From Cryptomeria japonica (Eukaryota > Streptophyta > Pinopsida > Cupressales > Cupressaceae), in contig NC_081405.1 in the NCBI RefSeq assembly GCF_030272615.1, positions 475,358,008 through 475,422,007 on the forward strand: a DNA stretch of 64,000 bases. Direction: 5' to 3'. The notes under the pieces are model-generated. The model searched no databases. It was not told where the DNA came from and saw only the letters and a program-made list of their open reading frames with translations. Shown here in pieces: positions 12,621 through 24,495 of the stretch (its first letter is position 1; each line of letters begins with the position of its first letter). The position numbers and the translations under genes are program-made.

Positions 12621-13229
12621 GAAGTTGATACTTTGTAAAGGAATATCTAAAAAGACATATTTATAATGAATTCTCAACTCCATGTGACAATCAAGAAAAA
12701 GACCAGTGCTCTTGAATCATGATGCACCTATCATTCCTCATCAATTTGCACAAGTAGGCGAAGTTTGGTTCAAAGTTGGCAAATGTCCTACCCGGTACCT
12801 CGAAGAAAGAGGCGATGTCCTTAGATAGAATGTGTATGTATAGGTACATTACATTTAAACCATAATCCTTGCAGGACTATTTTAACTTGTCTGAGCCTTG
12901 CTAGCTACTGATATTCTTCATTAAGGGGGAGATCTATTCGGACAAGAAAATTGTCTCAAGTGACTTCAATTAATGGTGAATTGAGCAAGTTCTCTCTTGG
13001 GAAACGTAGATGGTGGTGCTCATCCTCCTCAAGATTAATTACGACTATAAAATGAATTGGAATACATGCAAATGGGCTCTCTTCATTAGCTGCTTTGTTT
13101 CATGAAGATTTAGGCATGTAGTGCATTAAAGGAAGAAGGTCGCCATATATTCATCTTATTGCTCATTTTTTAACCTAAAGTGCCCAAAAACTTTTGAAGA
13201 GTTGAGAGAGAAAGGTTCTCTTATAGAAA
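12621..13229. other. Interval without a recognisable gene
   Basis: No open frame of note. It separates the minus-strand ORF from the long plus-strand frame that follows. Confidence 0.35.
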
Positions 13230-16200
13230 ATGGAAGCAGAAGGGACTCCCTCAGGTTCTATTCAGGGAGGATTATGGGTAGATGTTTTTGGTCAACTCTC
13301 TTATTCTTCCCATGCCATTTCATCTAGGCTGGAATATCTGAGAACTAAGGCCAAGTCTAAGATGGCTACCCACAACACATCCACAATGATAGATTCTTTT
13401 GAGAGTGTTGTCAAGTCTAAGCTTCATAAGAAGCCCAAAAACCTAAGAGAGGTTGCATGCAGGAGGATGATTCATCATAGAGAATAGCCATAATACATGA
13501 CAACTCATTTTTGGAACAATAGCGCCCCTCAATTTGTGGTCCCCATGGTTCTGAATTATCCAGAGTTCGTGGTTGTATGTGCCAACTAGTTCACTCCCAT
13601 TTCTTATTCAATTAGTGGCTCTTTTCTGAAGATGGTAATATCCCCAGAGGCCATAAGGGACATGATGTGATATCCTATTTTTGAAGGGATGGAGGTGTTT
13701 TCTAATACTGTCATGGAAAATTTTTGGAACACCAAAAGAGATGCTATCGCATTCTCTCATAGTGCCTTCAATCAAAGTCTGTCCTCGGACTCCCAAGACT
13801 CCCCTTGTCTTATAGTGACTTGAGACATGATGACCTCAATGATATTTTCTCCAATGGTTATGTGGTCATGACAATGACTAGGAGATCACTTCTACTATGA
13901 TGGGATTCCTATTCAAATACTGGAAGCAAAAGGGGTCTTTTCATTTTGACTTCTGTGTCCTCGTAGCTAGAGAAATGGTAAAGCAGCTAACTGAGTTTCA
14001 GTAGTTTTGGCATTTTAGATTCACCTCAATCCTTGTTCACTTGCTCCTCTACCAAAATGAAGTTTTCTTCAACCAATACATGCAATAGGCTATCTGTGAT
14101 GAGTCAGGGAACAAGATGTCGGTGTCGACCTGGACACCCATTCTATTGGCTTCTTATGATGCCTATCAATTTTTTGATTATTTCTTAGCTCCCATCCTTA
14201 AGGACCTCGGTTCAATCCCTAATGAACCGCTTGCCCATTTTTCTCAAGTTCAGATGAACTGGATGTACAATGAACGCCCTCCTTGTGAGTGGTTCTTAGG
14301 TAGCATTTTTCCCTTTATCTAAGTGCATGGTTTCTTAGGAGAGCTCTTCTTCCTACCTACCTATGTTATCGAAAGGACCCTCACCCTCAAAATTGCATGA
14401 CAGTTGGTGAGAATCAAAAGGGCCATAGGGGCAGGGAAGCATGACATCTCCATTACAAAGGACCACAAATCTATTTTCCCCGTCACTCTGGTTCAGAGAA
14501 ACATTGCAGAAAATGTCCTGACATCTAAGCTAGTGCATCTCGACTTAGTAGTGATTGATTATACATGGAGTTATGAGCCAGATGGGTGCCTTTCTAGAAG
14601 AAAGAATGCAGTAAAATACAAACCATGGAGCTCGTGGGAAGGGTGCAGTAATCCACAGGTGGATGACCCAAATCTCTATGTGGGTCTCAATGATTTTCCC
14701 ATGCTAAAGCGACCCCCGTGGTTGAGCTTCTACTTCATCATGCAAAAGTACAATCTGACGAAACCCATCCCCTAGACCATGCAGGAAGCCATGATGTTAG
14801 ATTCTTAGCCTAGGAAAAAGAGGGAGAATTTCTAGATCTACTGGCTGGAAGTGAATCAACCTAGGGTTAACATCAGGAATGCTCCTTTGGATGAGCATTT
14901 TGAGCTTGAATGGCACTAATACAACAAGTTTGATGAAGAGACAGGCAATAGCTCCCCATGTGGATACTCGTCCCCAAAGGTGGCCCAACGGTAGGACATA
15001 TAGGTTATAAGTATTGAAGAACAAGACAACAAGCCTCATATTCTTCTTCCTCTCACTGGTTCTTCTCGTAGACTCCATTCCTAGGATAGTAAGAGACAAG
15101 CTGAGAAACAGGTGCCTGAATCCCCTTCCAATAAGAAGCAATATCTAGGTCTAGCAGAGAAAGGTTCATCTTCTCGAGATGTAGAGGTTCCCTCAGTTCC
15201 TTAGCGGCTGGTGACTTCCATGGTTCAAGTACATCCTTCTTTGCCTTTTCCCTCTGCTCAAGTTGTTTCTTCTGCTACTACCCATTTCATATCTATGCAT
15301 ACCCAGATTCCTACCACCCTTACATTAGTGCCCGCTTGGACACCTGTTGACCCTCAAGAAGTATTTTGACAAGTCTCCATTTTGTTCCAAGCCCCCAATT
15401 TTATTCTCGCAACATTTTCCTCACAGATGCCCGAAGCAACCACCATCTTGTGTAGGCTTTGTTTTGGAGAGTCCACTCCTCCCCCAAATGTTGGAGCAGT
15501 GTCCACTAATCCATTTTCCTTGGGAGCCTCTCCCTTTGTCCCGTTGTTTTTTCCAACCATGCTTACGTGCCCAATTCAGACCTCTTTTGGTGGAGCTATT
15601 TTCCAATTCCCCTTTGCAATCCCTCATGGTCCAACATTTGTAGGCCAAGCTATTGCCAACTTGGATGATTATCAACAACAAGTTACCTATTCCAAGACTG
15701 GTAAAAGAAAGGAAAAAGATGGTGTCAAGCCAGCCTGTCCACACTCGCAGACACACTTTAGCAAGGAGAAGGCTAGCCTTTTCTTTGCAACCATGTTCCC
15801 CAAGGTTGACATGCCAGAAGCCCAAATGAGACCCAATGATTACACTTTGCAAGCTATCGGTGTCAACCTCTTGAATGCTACGACATCTGACAAGGTTGAA
15901 ATGATGGAAGAAGCTTTAAAGGTCATTTCTTTAGATTTTATCAAAAAGAGTCATCATCTGGAGAAGATGCAAGCAGATAATGTAAACCTTTGAGAATCTC
16001 TAGCCTCACAAAGAAAAGAAGACAAAGCGAGGAATGTTGAAAACAATCACTTGTAGGGATTATTGACATAGGCTAACTCTGAAAAGGGAAAGTTGCAGTC
16101 CACCCTTAACAATGTGAGTTCTCAGTTGAAAGGCCAGGAGGCAACAGGAAGTGTGGCCTTAAGATAATTGCAAGAGAAAGACCAAGAAATTTAGCAACTC

Positions 16201-17800
16201 AATGCAACTTCTAGAGATGCCATCCAAATGCATGCATAACTGCGTGAAGAGATCTGCCTAAAAGAAGTGTATGCTTGACAAGTGAGTGACACACAGGTCA
16301 TGATTTCAGAAGAGAAAGAAAAGTTTGAAATAGAGTTGCATGGAAAAGAGAGTAGCCTAGAGCAAGCTAAGAGGAAATTCCTAGACACGAAAGCTATATT
16401 ACAACAGGAATGAGATCTTGTGTTGTGACTCCAACAAACCGTGCAAGATGGAAGTGCCAGAATCCTCTCTCTGGAGAATCAAGTGGTTCTTGAACAAGAC
16501 AAGTGTAGAAAGAATCAAGATGAAATAGCAGCAAAGAATGAGGAAGTCTCACGGTTGTTGAATATCCCTCCCTCTGTGGAGGTCTCTCAATATTTTTCTT
16601 TGATCTTACTAGAGTTATATGTTTCCCATTAAAGAATCAAGTAGTATAGCCCTTCACTACAACTTGTGCTGAGATTTATATGGGAAGCACCATCCCTCTA
16701 TGCTGAAGTAGGTGCCCTCATTAACAACTCTATGCTTGTCATTGATCCCAAGCTCCCCATGGCCTAGGACTTAATCCAAATGTTGTATGCAGCTCAAGAT
16801 GAAGAGTTAAGAGAGAAAGGGATTGCAGACTGCAGGCAATTGATTACGAAGACTAATGTCTTCATTAACCAGCATAGAGTGATTATGCATGTATCAGTGG
16901 CACTTGAACCATTACAGATTTCAGTCCTCGACATCAAGAAACACATATAGAGGTTTGTTTCATTAGGTCTGCCTTCTTCGTTTCTTGCAGATGGTTTTAT
17001 ACTAGGAATTGAACAAGTATTAAACTGGGTTGAGCATTTACAGCAAGATAGGACCTTCCTACAACACCTGAACAATCCCATTTTGGCAAAAGAGGCTGAG
17101 CATCTCTTGTATTCCTTGGTCTAGCTCTACACACTCTTGAAATTGGTCCATGATGTACCAACAAGCTTGCCATTTGATAAGATAATTTGTTTAGATCAAC
17201 ACTACCAAAATCTAGAGGCGCAAATGTTTCCCTATGAGGAGGAATGGTTTCCATTACAATAGGTCTTCAATTTGCTCTGCCCTATTCTGGTATGAAGTTT
17301 GGTCTCTAAACCAACAATTTTGGGCTATAGCATTCCGCAGGTAGAATTCCCCATTTTAGTCACCCAGAAATGTTAACATTATTTCAGAGTTGTTCGTAGG
17401 TGGCATTTTGATCGGGTGGTACCCATTCTTTTTTATTTTCGAGCTATGCTCCCCGTACAAAATGCGCAAGCTAGATGTCATCTTGGCATTGCTTCTGATC
17501 ACTCACTTTTCCCATTCAGAGTTTGGGGGAACGCAGATTTGCCAAGGGGCTTGGGTTTTTATCACATGGCATTCCTCTCAGCCCCACCATTCATCATGCG
17601 AGGATAAGGAAACTTGGTGCCTCCACGCTGCCCGATTTGGTTCTTTCTATATGCTCTTTTTTAGATGTCCTTAGAGCTGTCGTGTTTCTACCATGGTGGT
17701 TTGTGAGTCAGGATGCAGTTTGCATCAAGGTCTTATTGTTGGGAAGGTATGGAGGTCACCACAATATGGTGGAAATAACTTCGAGGGTGATTTTTTGCTG
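13230..17800 (+). pseudogene. Very long decayed ORF with coiled coil, unknown family
   Basis: Plus-strand coding potential spans about 4.5 kb: an N-terminal piece from an ATG at 13,230 (to 13,487), then, after a frame change around 13.5-14.1 kb, a single frame from 14,116 to about 17,800 interrupted by stops only. The largest clean pieces are 14,404-14,775 and 15,382-15,993. The region around 15,450-15,650 is rich in Pro and Phe. From about 15,890 to 16,560 it is Glu/Lys/Gln-rich with heptad spacing, a likely coiled coil. After that a globular part (about 16,680-17,550) follows. Many stops sit where Gln or Arg codons would fit (for example TAG at 16,054 and 16,069, TAA at 16,165). I do not recognise the family; it could be an element-encoded protein or a lineage-specific host gene. 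Confidence 0.45.
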
Positions 17801-18459
17801 GGTATGATCTTGTTGGGTGCCATGATAGGTTTTATGGTCAGAAGTGGTTTCTAGAAGGTTACTGATGCTATGAGCTGTTAGTGGAGCCAAGGGCTCTATT
17901 TATGCTTAAGTTTTCCTTGTTTTAGGGGTTTAGACTTTCAAAGAGTTTTTATACTTTATCTCATTTGAAGAAGCCTTTATAATGATTTAATTTAGTGAAT
18001 GATAGATAGATCATATTGTGCCTATGGCCTTTTTGATGGTTTTATTTGAAGCTTAATATATATTGACTTCTATGTTGTTTTCAAGTTCAATAACTTCTGT
18101 GATATTGTTGTGAGACTTCATGTATTAAACTATGTTTTGAGACTTGCTATCTGTCGAATGAATAGTTAATATCATTTTATGTTGAATGAGTGTTATGTTG
18201 GATTATTCTCTTGAATGGGTCTAGGCATGTAGATTGTTGAATGGGCTTTAAAACCAGATGTTTCTATTTTTTATATGCTATTAATGCTTTTGCAAAATGT
18301 TCTAGCACATCGCCTAAATAGTGTAGACCATTTTTCTTTAAGTCTCATCCTTCCCTTTTCCTTCCCCAATTATAATAAAGAGTTGAATTCTTAAACCTGG
18401 AGGTCATTCAGTGAGTTTTGCGCAATAGGTCCCCCATCACTAAATTTCCCATAAGGCTA
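17801..18459. other. Spacer before the copia gag
   Basis: AT-rich; no gene. No LTR end or primer site occurs here, so the copia element that follows is truncated at its 5' end, around 18,460. Confidence 0.4.
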
Positions 18460-18844
18460 TTCACATTTAAGGTAAAATTTAGAGTCAATAGTAATATAGT
18501 AACTAAGTACATTACACCTACTGGAATCCTGACTGATGATAAGAAGAAAGAACAATAGGAAAATCACCAAGCATTAGAAGCTATTATCAGTTCCACGTCT
18601 GATGTTAAATATGTAGATGTTCATGGTCTTGAAACTACACATGAAGTGTGGCAAAAACTTGAAGAGATTTATAGCGGTGATGAACATGCTAAGATTGCCA
18701 AAGAGGAGAGTTTAAGAGGAAAGTTTGATGACATGAGAATGTCTGAAGGTGACAATATCCAGTAGTATGATCAAAGGATTAAAGAGATAGCTGGTGAAAT
18801 AAAGAGTGCAGGAGGGAAAGTAGAAGATTCCACAGTAATCAGTA
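18460..18844 (+). pseudogene. Copia gag, first part (UBN2-like)
   Basis: Reads GILTDDKKKE, ALEAIISS, EVWQKLEEIY, KIAKEESLRGKF and GGKVEDSTVIS, typical of the copia gag (UBN2/Retrotran_gag_2) domain that forms the virus-like particle. In-frame stops lie at 18,556 and 18,763. The N-terminus is absent. The frame stops at the palindrome and resumes at 22,721 with KVLRTLL, as expected of the uninterrupted domain. Confidence 0.8.
18840..18844 (+). repeat. Target-site duplication CAGTA, left copy
   Basis: CAGTA directly precedes the palindrome and is repeated directly after it at 22,716-22,720. Five-base duplications are typical of LTR-element integrases. Confidence 0.85.
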
Positions 18845-20060
18845 TGTTGTTCACCAAAAGTGATAACCCAAGAACACCTGCAAATATTTCTATGAAATGG
18901 CCAATTTCAGTCTACAAAACACATCAGGGCTTGGACAACATAACATAGGACCCTAATTGATCCTCCTACACTTCAGGTTCTGCTAGACCTAGGGGGGGAC
19001 ACCCTTTTGATGCACTAAATACAACAATTACAGACACATGACTGCATCAACATTAAACAGATAGATCATTTCACAAGCTCAACAGGTTAGGAAACATTAC
19101 AGATTGGCTAGATCTATACAAACAATAGGATGAAACAGAGCTTGGAAAGAATGGAACACACACCCCTACACATAAAGGGAAATAGATTTGTCTTTTAAAA
19201 TGTTAATCTAAAACCATCCCCAAAACTTGCAAGACCAGTGCCTTGTTCATTGGGCAATAGAGTCACAGACAGAACTACAAATATGAATCATAGATGCAAA
19301 TTTGTTTTCCTTAAACAAGATATTCGTGCACCAATACCTGATATTAATGCACTATTTGATTCATTCACAAATTTATCAGATCTGGAAATACATTTCATCA
19401 TTTATGACTGACTATAGAATTTAAAACCTTCCTTGAAGGATACCTACAAACAGTCACACAATCTCCTTGAGATGACAAATTTCATCCTCCTTGAGGATTG
19501 AATTCATAATAATGAAAAAACATATCACAGAGACAATATCATGGGAAATTTACTCATGCTTGACACAAGTAAGACTTGCAACTAGAAAACAATCTGTCAT
19601 CCTGCAATGTAGCCTCTATACCCTGAATAGATCCATAGAACTTTACAAGTTTGGGTCAAGAATTTCAGAAAATGGAAGCCATGAAAACTGGAGCACTTCC
19701 TCACAGAATTCTGGAACCCTTACAACTAAGAAGAATTCGGAATAAAAAGAGGAGAGAATAAAATCAAATCTGCAACTGAATTGCCAAGTGTCTCCTCTCT
19801 AACTGAATTCTGTTCCCGTGGAAACTGCTTCTAAAATATCTCACATTTGTCAAAATTAACTTCATAGTCGGATTCCTCACTCAAAGAGCTTTCCGAAAAC
19901 ATATAACACTTTATACTTTGGCCAAAAATTGGACCCTGGGTGAATTAATTCTCATCATGGATCCATCATTTAAATATTTCGAATTTCAATATAGTTTGAA
20001 CTATATTATTTAATCATTTTAAATTTGATTTTTTGCCTCGATTTGTGCTCTGACACCTTG

Positions 20061-20472
20061 CCACGTGGTGGCCTCTGATTGGTTGATGGGGTTGACCGGA
20101 CGCCACCTGGGATGACACCTCATCATCGCCACATCATCTGCTTCGTCACTGCCACTTGGCCGCCACGTCATCACCACTGGACTGCCACCTGTGCGCCACC
20201 TCACCGGGACCCGCCTGCTGGACCGCTGACTGTACCCGCCACGTGGACGGCTCTCGTTCACTTTCGCTATTTCGCGGGGTTTAAACAACGTGCATCTTCC
20301 CTTCGCGAAATAGCGCGCACCGTTGATCTCTCTCGGACTTGCTCGCTCATTAACCCAGCCTTCGTCTGCAAAATTTTGCCTGTTTGCCTCGGGAAGCGTG
20401 CCTGTGTGGGGTCCACTTGATCTTCGTCCAATCAACTCCTCCGTCACCTCGGGAAGCATGCTCGCACGTGGG
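20061..20472. promoter_or_regulatory. ACGT-core (G-box) and TTTCGCG motif cluster, left arm
   Basis: CCACGTGG occurs at 20,061-20,068 and 20,239-20,246, CCACGTCA at 20,163-20,170, and CACGTG at 20,465-20,470, among many GCCACCT/GCCACGT variants. A perfect 12-bp inverted repeat (CGCTATTTCGCG at 20,265-20,276 and its complement at 20,304-20,315) contains TTTCGCG, an E2F-like core. Mirror copies lie in the right arm (about 21,085-21,505). Binding is inference. Confidence 0.45.
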
Positions 20473-20546
20473 CCCGCCTTGGGCGCCCATGGGCACCTTG
20501 TGTCAAAAGCCTTTAAGGCTTAGACATTATACTACTGTGCGTTTTT

Positions 20547-20590
20547 GTATATAAATACCAAAAAATACCACTTCCCAGCCAATGTGGGAT
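20547..20590 (-). promoter_or_regulatory. USE plus TATA, U6-type snRNA promoter signature, left arm
   Basis: On the minus strand ATCCCACATTG (20,580-20,590) matches the plant snRNA upstream element RTCCCACATCG at 10 of 11 bases. A 24-bp spacer follows, then TTTATATAC (20,547-20,555). In plant snRNA genes this short USE-TATA spacing is the RNA polymerase III arrangement and a spacing one helical turn longer is the polymerase II one. Transcription would run outward, starting near 20,525. Promoter activity is inference. Confidence 0.55.
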
Positions 20591-20969
20591 TAAAACATTA
20601 AGCCTGGGACTGTGTATTTTGAAGATTTCTGAGACTTTAATGGCGTTTTTGGACATTTGCATGAGGTTCGATGGTCTTTCCAACCACGCCACGCTGCAAG
20701 GGAGGATGCTAGAGGTTTCATTGGCATTTCCATTTGCCAATTCCATGTCAATCTGGAGTCTTTTAAAACAAATGCAATGTGCAACAAACAAGTTTCCAAA
20801 ACTCCAGATTGACATGGAATTGGCAAATGGAAATGCCAATGAAACCTCTAGCATCCTCCCTTGCAGCGTGGCGTGGTTGGAAAGACCATCGAACCTCATG
20901 CAAATGTCCAAAAATGCCATTAAAGTCTCAGAAATCTTCAAAATACACAGTCCCAGGCTTAATGTTTTA

Positions 20970-21013
20970 ATCCCACATTGGCTGGGAAGTGGTATTTTTT
21001 GGTATTTATATAC
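20970..21013 (+). promoter_or_regulatory. USE plus TATA, U6-type snRNA promoter signature, right arm
   Basis: Mirror copy of the left-arm signal: ATCCCACATTG at 20,970-20,980, 24-bp spacer, TTTATATAC at 21,005-21,013. The start would be near 21,035. A short stem (AAGCC...GGCTT) and a TTTT run at 21,052-21,055 follow at once, which could end a polymerase III transcript early. Confidence 0.55.
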
Positions 21014-22715
21014 AAAAACGCACAGTAGTATAATGTCTAAGCCTTAAAGGCTTTTGACACAAGGTGCCCATGGGCGCCCAAGGCGGGCCCACGTGCGAGC
21101 ATGCTTCTCGAGGCGATGGAGGAGTTGATTGGACGAAGATCAAGTGGACCCCATGCATGCACGCTTCCTGAGGCAAACAGGAAAAATTTTGCAGACGAAG
21201 GTCGGGTTAACGAGCGAGCAAGTCCGAGAGAGATCAACGGTGCACGCTATTTCGCGAAGGGAAGATGCACGTTGTTTAAACCCCGCGAAATAGCGAAAGT
21301 GAACGAGAGCCGTCCACGTGGCGGGTACAGTCAGCGGTCCAGCAGGCGGGTCCCGGTGAGGTGGCGCACAGGTGGCAGTCCAGTGGTGATGACGTGGCGG
21401 CCAAGTGGTAGTGACGAAGCAGATGACGTGGCGATGATGAGGTGTCATCCCAGGTGGCGTCCGGTCAACCCCATCAACCATTCAGAGGCCACCACGTGGC
21501 AAGGTGTCAGAGCACAAATGGAGGCAAAAAATCAAATTTAAAATGATTAAATAATATAGTTCAAACTATATTGAAATTCGAAATATTTAAATGATGGATC
21601 CATGATGAGAATTAATTCACCCAGGGTCCAATTTTTGGCCAAAGTATAAAGTGTTATATGTTTTCGGAAAGCTCTCGGAGTGAGGAATCCGATTATGAAG
21701 TTAATTTTGACAAATGTGAGATATTTTAGAAGCAGTTTCCACGAGAACAGAATTTAGTTAGAGAGGAGACACTTGGCAATTCAGTTGCAGATTTGATTTT
21801 ATTCTCTCCTCTTTTTATTCCGAATTCTTCTCAGTTGTAAGGGTTCCAGAATTCTGTGAGGAAGTGCTCCAGTTTTCATGGCTTCCATTTTCTGAAATTC
21901 TTGACCCAAACTTGTAAAGTTCTATGGATCTATTCAGGGTATAGAGGCTACATTGCAGGATGACAGATTGCTTTCTAGTTGCAGGTCTTACTTGTGTCAA
22001 GCATGAGTAAATTTCCCATGATATTGTCTCTGTGATATGTTTTTTCATTATTATGAATTCAATCCTCAAGGAGGATGAAATTTGTCATCTCAAGGAGATT
22101 GTGTGACTGTTTGTAGGTATCCTTCAAGGAAGGTTTTAAATTCTATAGTCAGTCATAAATGATGAAATGTATTTCCAGATCTGATAAATTTGTGAATGAA
22201 TCAAATAGTGCATTAATATCAGGTATTGGTGCACGAATATCTTGTTTAAGGAAAACAAATTTGCATCTATGATTCATATTTGTAGTTTTGTCTGTGACTC
22301 TATTGCCCAATGAACAAGGCACTGGTCTTGCAAGTTTTGGGGATGGTTTTAGATTAACATTTTAAAAGACAAATCTATTTCCCTTTATGTGTAGGGGTGT
22401 GTGTTCCATTCTTTCCAAGCTCTGTTTCATCCTATTGTTTGTATAGATCTAGCCAATCTGTAATGTTTCCTAACCTGTTGAGCTTGTGAAATGATCTATC
22501 TGTTTAATGTTGATGCAGTCATGTGTCTGTAATTGTTGTATTTAGTGCATCAAAAGGGTGTCCCCCCCTAGGTCTAGCAGAACCTGAAGTGTAGGAGGAT
22601 CAATTAGGGTCCTATGTTATGTTGTCCAAGCCCTGATGTGTTTTGTAGACTGAAATTGGCCATTTCATAGAAAGATTTGCAGGTGTTCTTGGGTTATCAC
22701 TTTTGGTGAACAACA

Positions 22716-23565
22716 CAGTAAGGTATTGAGAACCCTGCTACTAGTTTGTACTATCTGAGTTACAGCTATTTAGGAGCTGAAATCCATTGACAAGAAAAAA
22801 GTAACTCTTGACTATATTATTGGAAAACTTACTGCTTTTGAACTAATTGGCTATGATGGTAGTGTACAAAAATCAGAATCTACATTTAGAGTTTATGTCT
22901 CTAACCCATCTGTGAGAAGAAGTAGAGATACCAGCCATGGTTATGAATCTATATCCATCAGAGATGCTAATGATGAAAACAACTTAGTGGAACTTGAAGC
23001 ATTGTTGGCAAAATGACTACCTAGAGGCACTGGTAAATATAGAGGTAAGATACCTTTGAAATGTTTTGCATGCAACAAGATTGGTCATATAGTAGCTAAT
23101 TGCCCTAATGGTGAAAATGAATACAAGAGAGACAAATTTAAGAAGTATAAGGGTAAAGACAAGAGAAATTTTCTTGTAGCTATTGATAGTGGTATTACTG
23201 ATGAAGAATCTAATGATGATGCTAGTGAAGATATTGTGTTTGTAGCTATTAAGGAAGAAATATCATGTCAGAAGGCACTAGTATCTAGGATGGATAACTC
23301 TAATGACTGGATCATTGATAGTGGTTGTTCACATCACATGACCGGTGATCAAAGCAAATTTATTTCCCTGAAGGAATTTGATGGCGGTGTTGTTAGATTT
23401 GGCAATGACTCACCTTGTATGGTTAAAGGTAAGGGAGTTATTTCTCTTAATGGGAAGAGTAGTGTTGATGATGTCTATTGGGTTGAAGGCCTAAAGCACA
23501 ATCTTTTGAGTGTGGTACAACTTGACGACACGGGATACCCACTGGAGTTTAGAAATGGTATGTGA
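22716..23565 (+). pseudogene. Copia gag second part, zinc knuckle and protease
   Basis: Resumes the gag frame after the palindrome: KVLRTLL, ELKSIDKKKVTLD, GKLTAFEL. A CCHC zinc knuckle (CFACNKIGHIVANC, about 23,062-23,103) binds RNA. The protease follows, with WIIDSGCSHHMTGD at about 23,310-23,350; DSG is the catalytic aspartate motif. Stops at 22,756, 22,771, 23,014 and 23,563 break it, most explicable as CGA or CAG to TGA or TAG. The first five bases (22,716-22,720) are the right CAGTA copy. Confidence 0.85.
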
Positions 23566-23589
23566 AAAATATTTGACAACAAAGGTAAA

Positions 23590-24495
23590 TTGATTGCAAC
23601 CGGGAAACAAACCAGAGGTAATCTATTTCATCTTAATCCTAAAGTTAACAACTATTTGATTGCAAAAATAGATGATATCTGGCTTTGGCATAGGAGATTT
23701 TGTCATATAAATTTTGAGAATATTGTTAAAGTAAGAAAATCTAAGATAGTAAGAGGTCTACCTCAACTAGACAAACTGGTTAATGCTCTTTGTAAAGAAT
23801 GTCAGCTAGGAAAGATGACTTCTTCAAATTTCAAGTGCAAGTCCTTCTTAGTAGAGAACTTGTTAGATTTGGTTCATACAGATCCATGTGGACCAATAAG
23901 AACAAGAAGCATTCAAGGCGACAAATATTTCATGATCTTCACTGATGATTGTTCAAGGATGATGTGGGTCACATTCTTAAAGGATAAGAATGAAGCTTTT
24001 GGTAAATTCAAGGTATTCATGGCCTTAGCTGAGAAAGAGAGTGGTAAAAAGATAAAATGTCTGAGAATAGATCAAGGTGGTGAATTCACTTTTGCAGAGT
24101 TCACTAAGTATTGTGATGATAATGGTATCAAGCGACAACTTTCTACACCAAGGACACCACAACAAAATGGTATAGTAGAGAGAAACAACTAGTCAGTAGT
24201 TGAAGCTCCTAGGACTATGTTGATACAAGGAGGTGTAGCAAAAACATTTTGGAAATAAACTGTAAGTACAACTATCTACACAATGAACCGAGTTCTTGTG
24301 AAAAGAGGTAAGGACAAGATGCGTTATGAATACTGGTATGGGAGATCACCCGATGTTATCTATTTTAAGATATTTGGAAGAAAATGTTTTGTTAAAAGAG
24401 GTGATTACATAAGCAAGTTTGAAGCAAAGAGTGATGAAGGCATACTTCTTAGCTATTCCTCCAAGAGTAAGGCCTATAAATGCTTCAACAACTAG
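23590..24495 (+). pseudogene. Copia integrase
   Basis: Pre-integrase zinc domain (HRRFCH ... CKECQLGKM, about 23,687-23,820) precedes the DDE core: LVHTDPCGP, then IFTDDCSRMMWV, LRIDQGGEF with the second aspartate, and QQNGIVER with the glutamate. LRIDQGGEF departs from the usual LRSDNGGEF. Stops at 24,190, 24,256 and 24,493 break the frame. The enzyme would join cDNA ends to host DNA. Confidence 0.85.

Larger units (their letters stand above)
18845..22715. mobile_element. 3,871-bp palindromic insertion with TG...CA ends
   Basis: Two arms of equal length (18,845-20,758 and 20,802-22,715, 1,914 bp each) are reverse complements apart from scattered, mostly transition, differences; the comparison of translated stretches suggests a few per cent divergence at most. 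A 43-bp unique spacer (20,759-20,801) separates them. The ends are TGTTGTTCACCAAAAGTG and its complement, so both ends carry the same TG...CA terminus. CAGTA flanks both sides. It carries no transposase or pol. ORFs over the centre (about 142 codons on both strands) and in the GC-rich arm part are palindrome shadows without domains. Each arm carries a snRNA-type promoter signature. Candidate origins: a non-autonomous retroelement integrated as an inverted dimer, or a foldback element moved by an integrase-like enzyme. Confidence 0.85.

Noticed and set aside
20513-21047. 142-codon ORFs on both strands across the palindrome centre
   Set aside because: The two proteins are mirror copies caused by the inverted repeat and cross the unique spacer; no domain is visible.
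20019-21541. 146-codon ORFs in the GC-rich arm blocks
   Set aside because: Low stop density follows from high GC; the sequence is better explained by repeated GCCACGT/GCCACCT motifs.
18845-22715. Palindrome as an assembly mirror artefact
   Set aside because: A matched 5-bp duplication, exact frame restoration of gag and arm-specific substitutions argue against it, though long reads should confirm.
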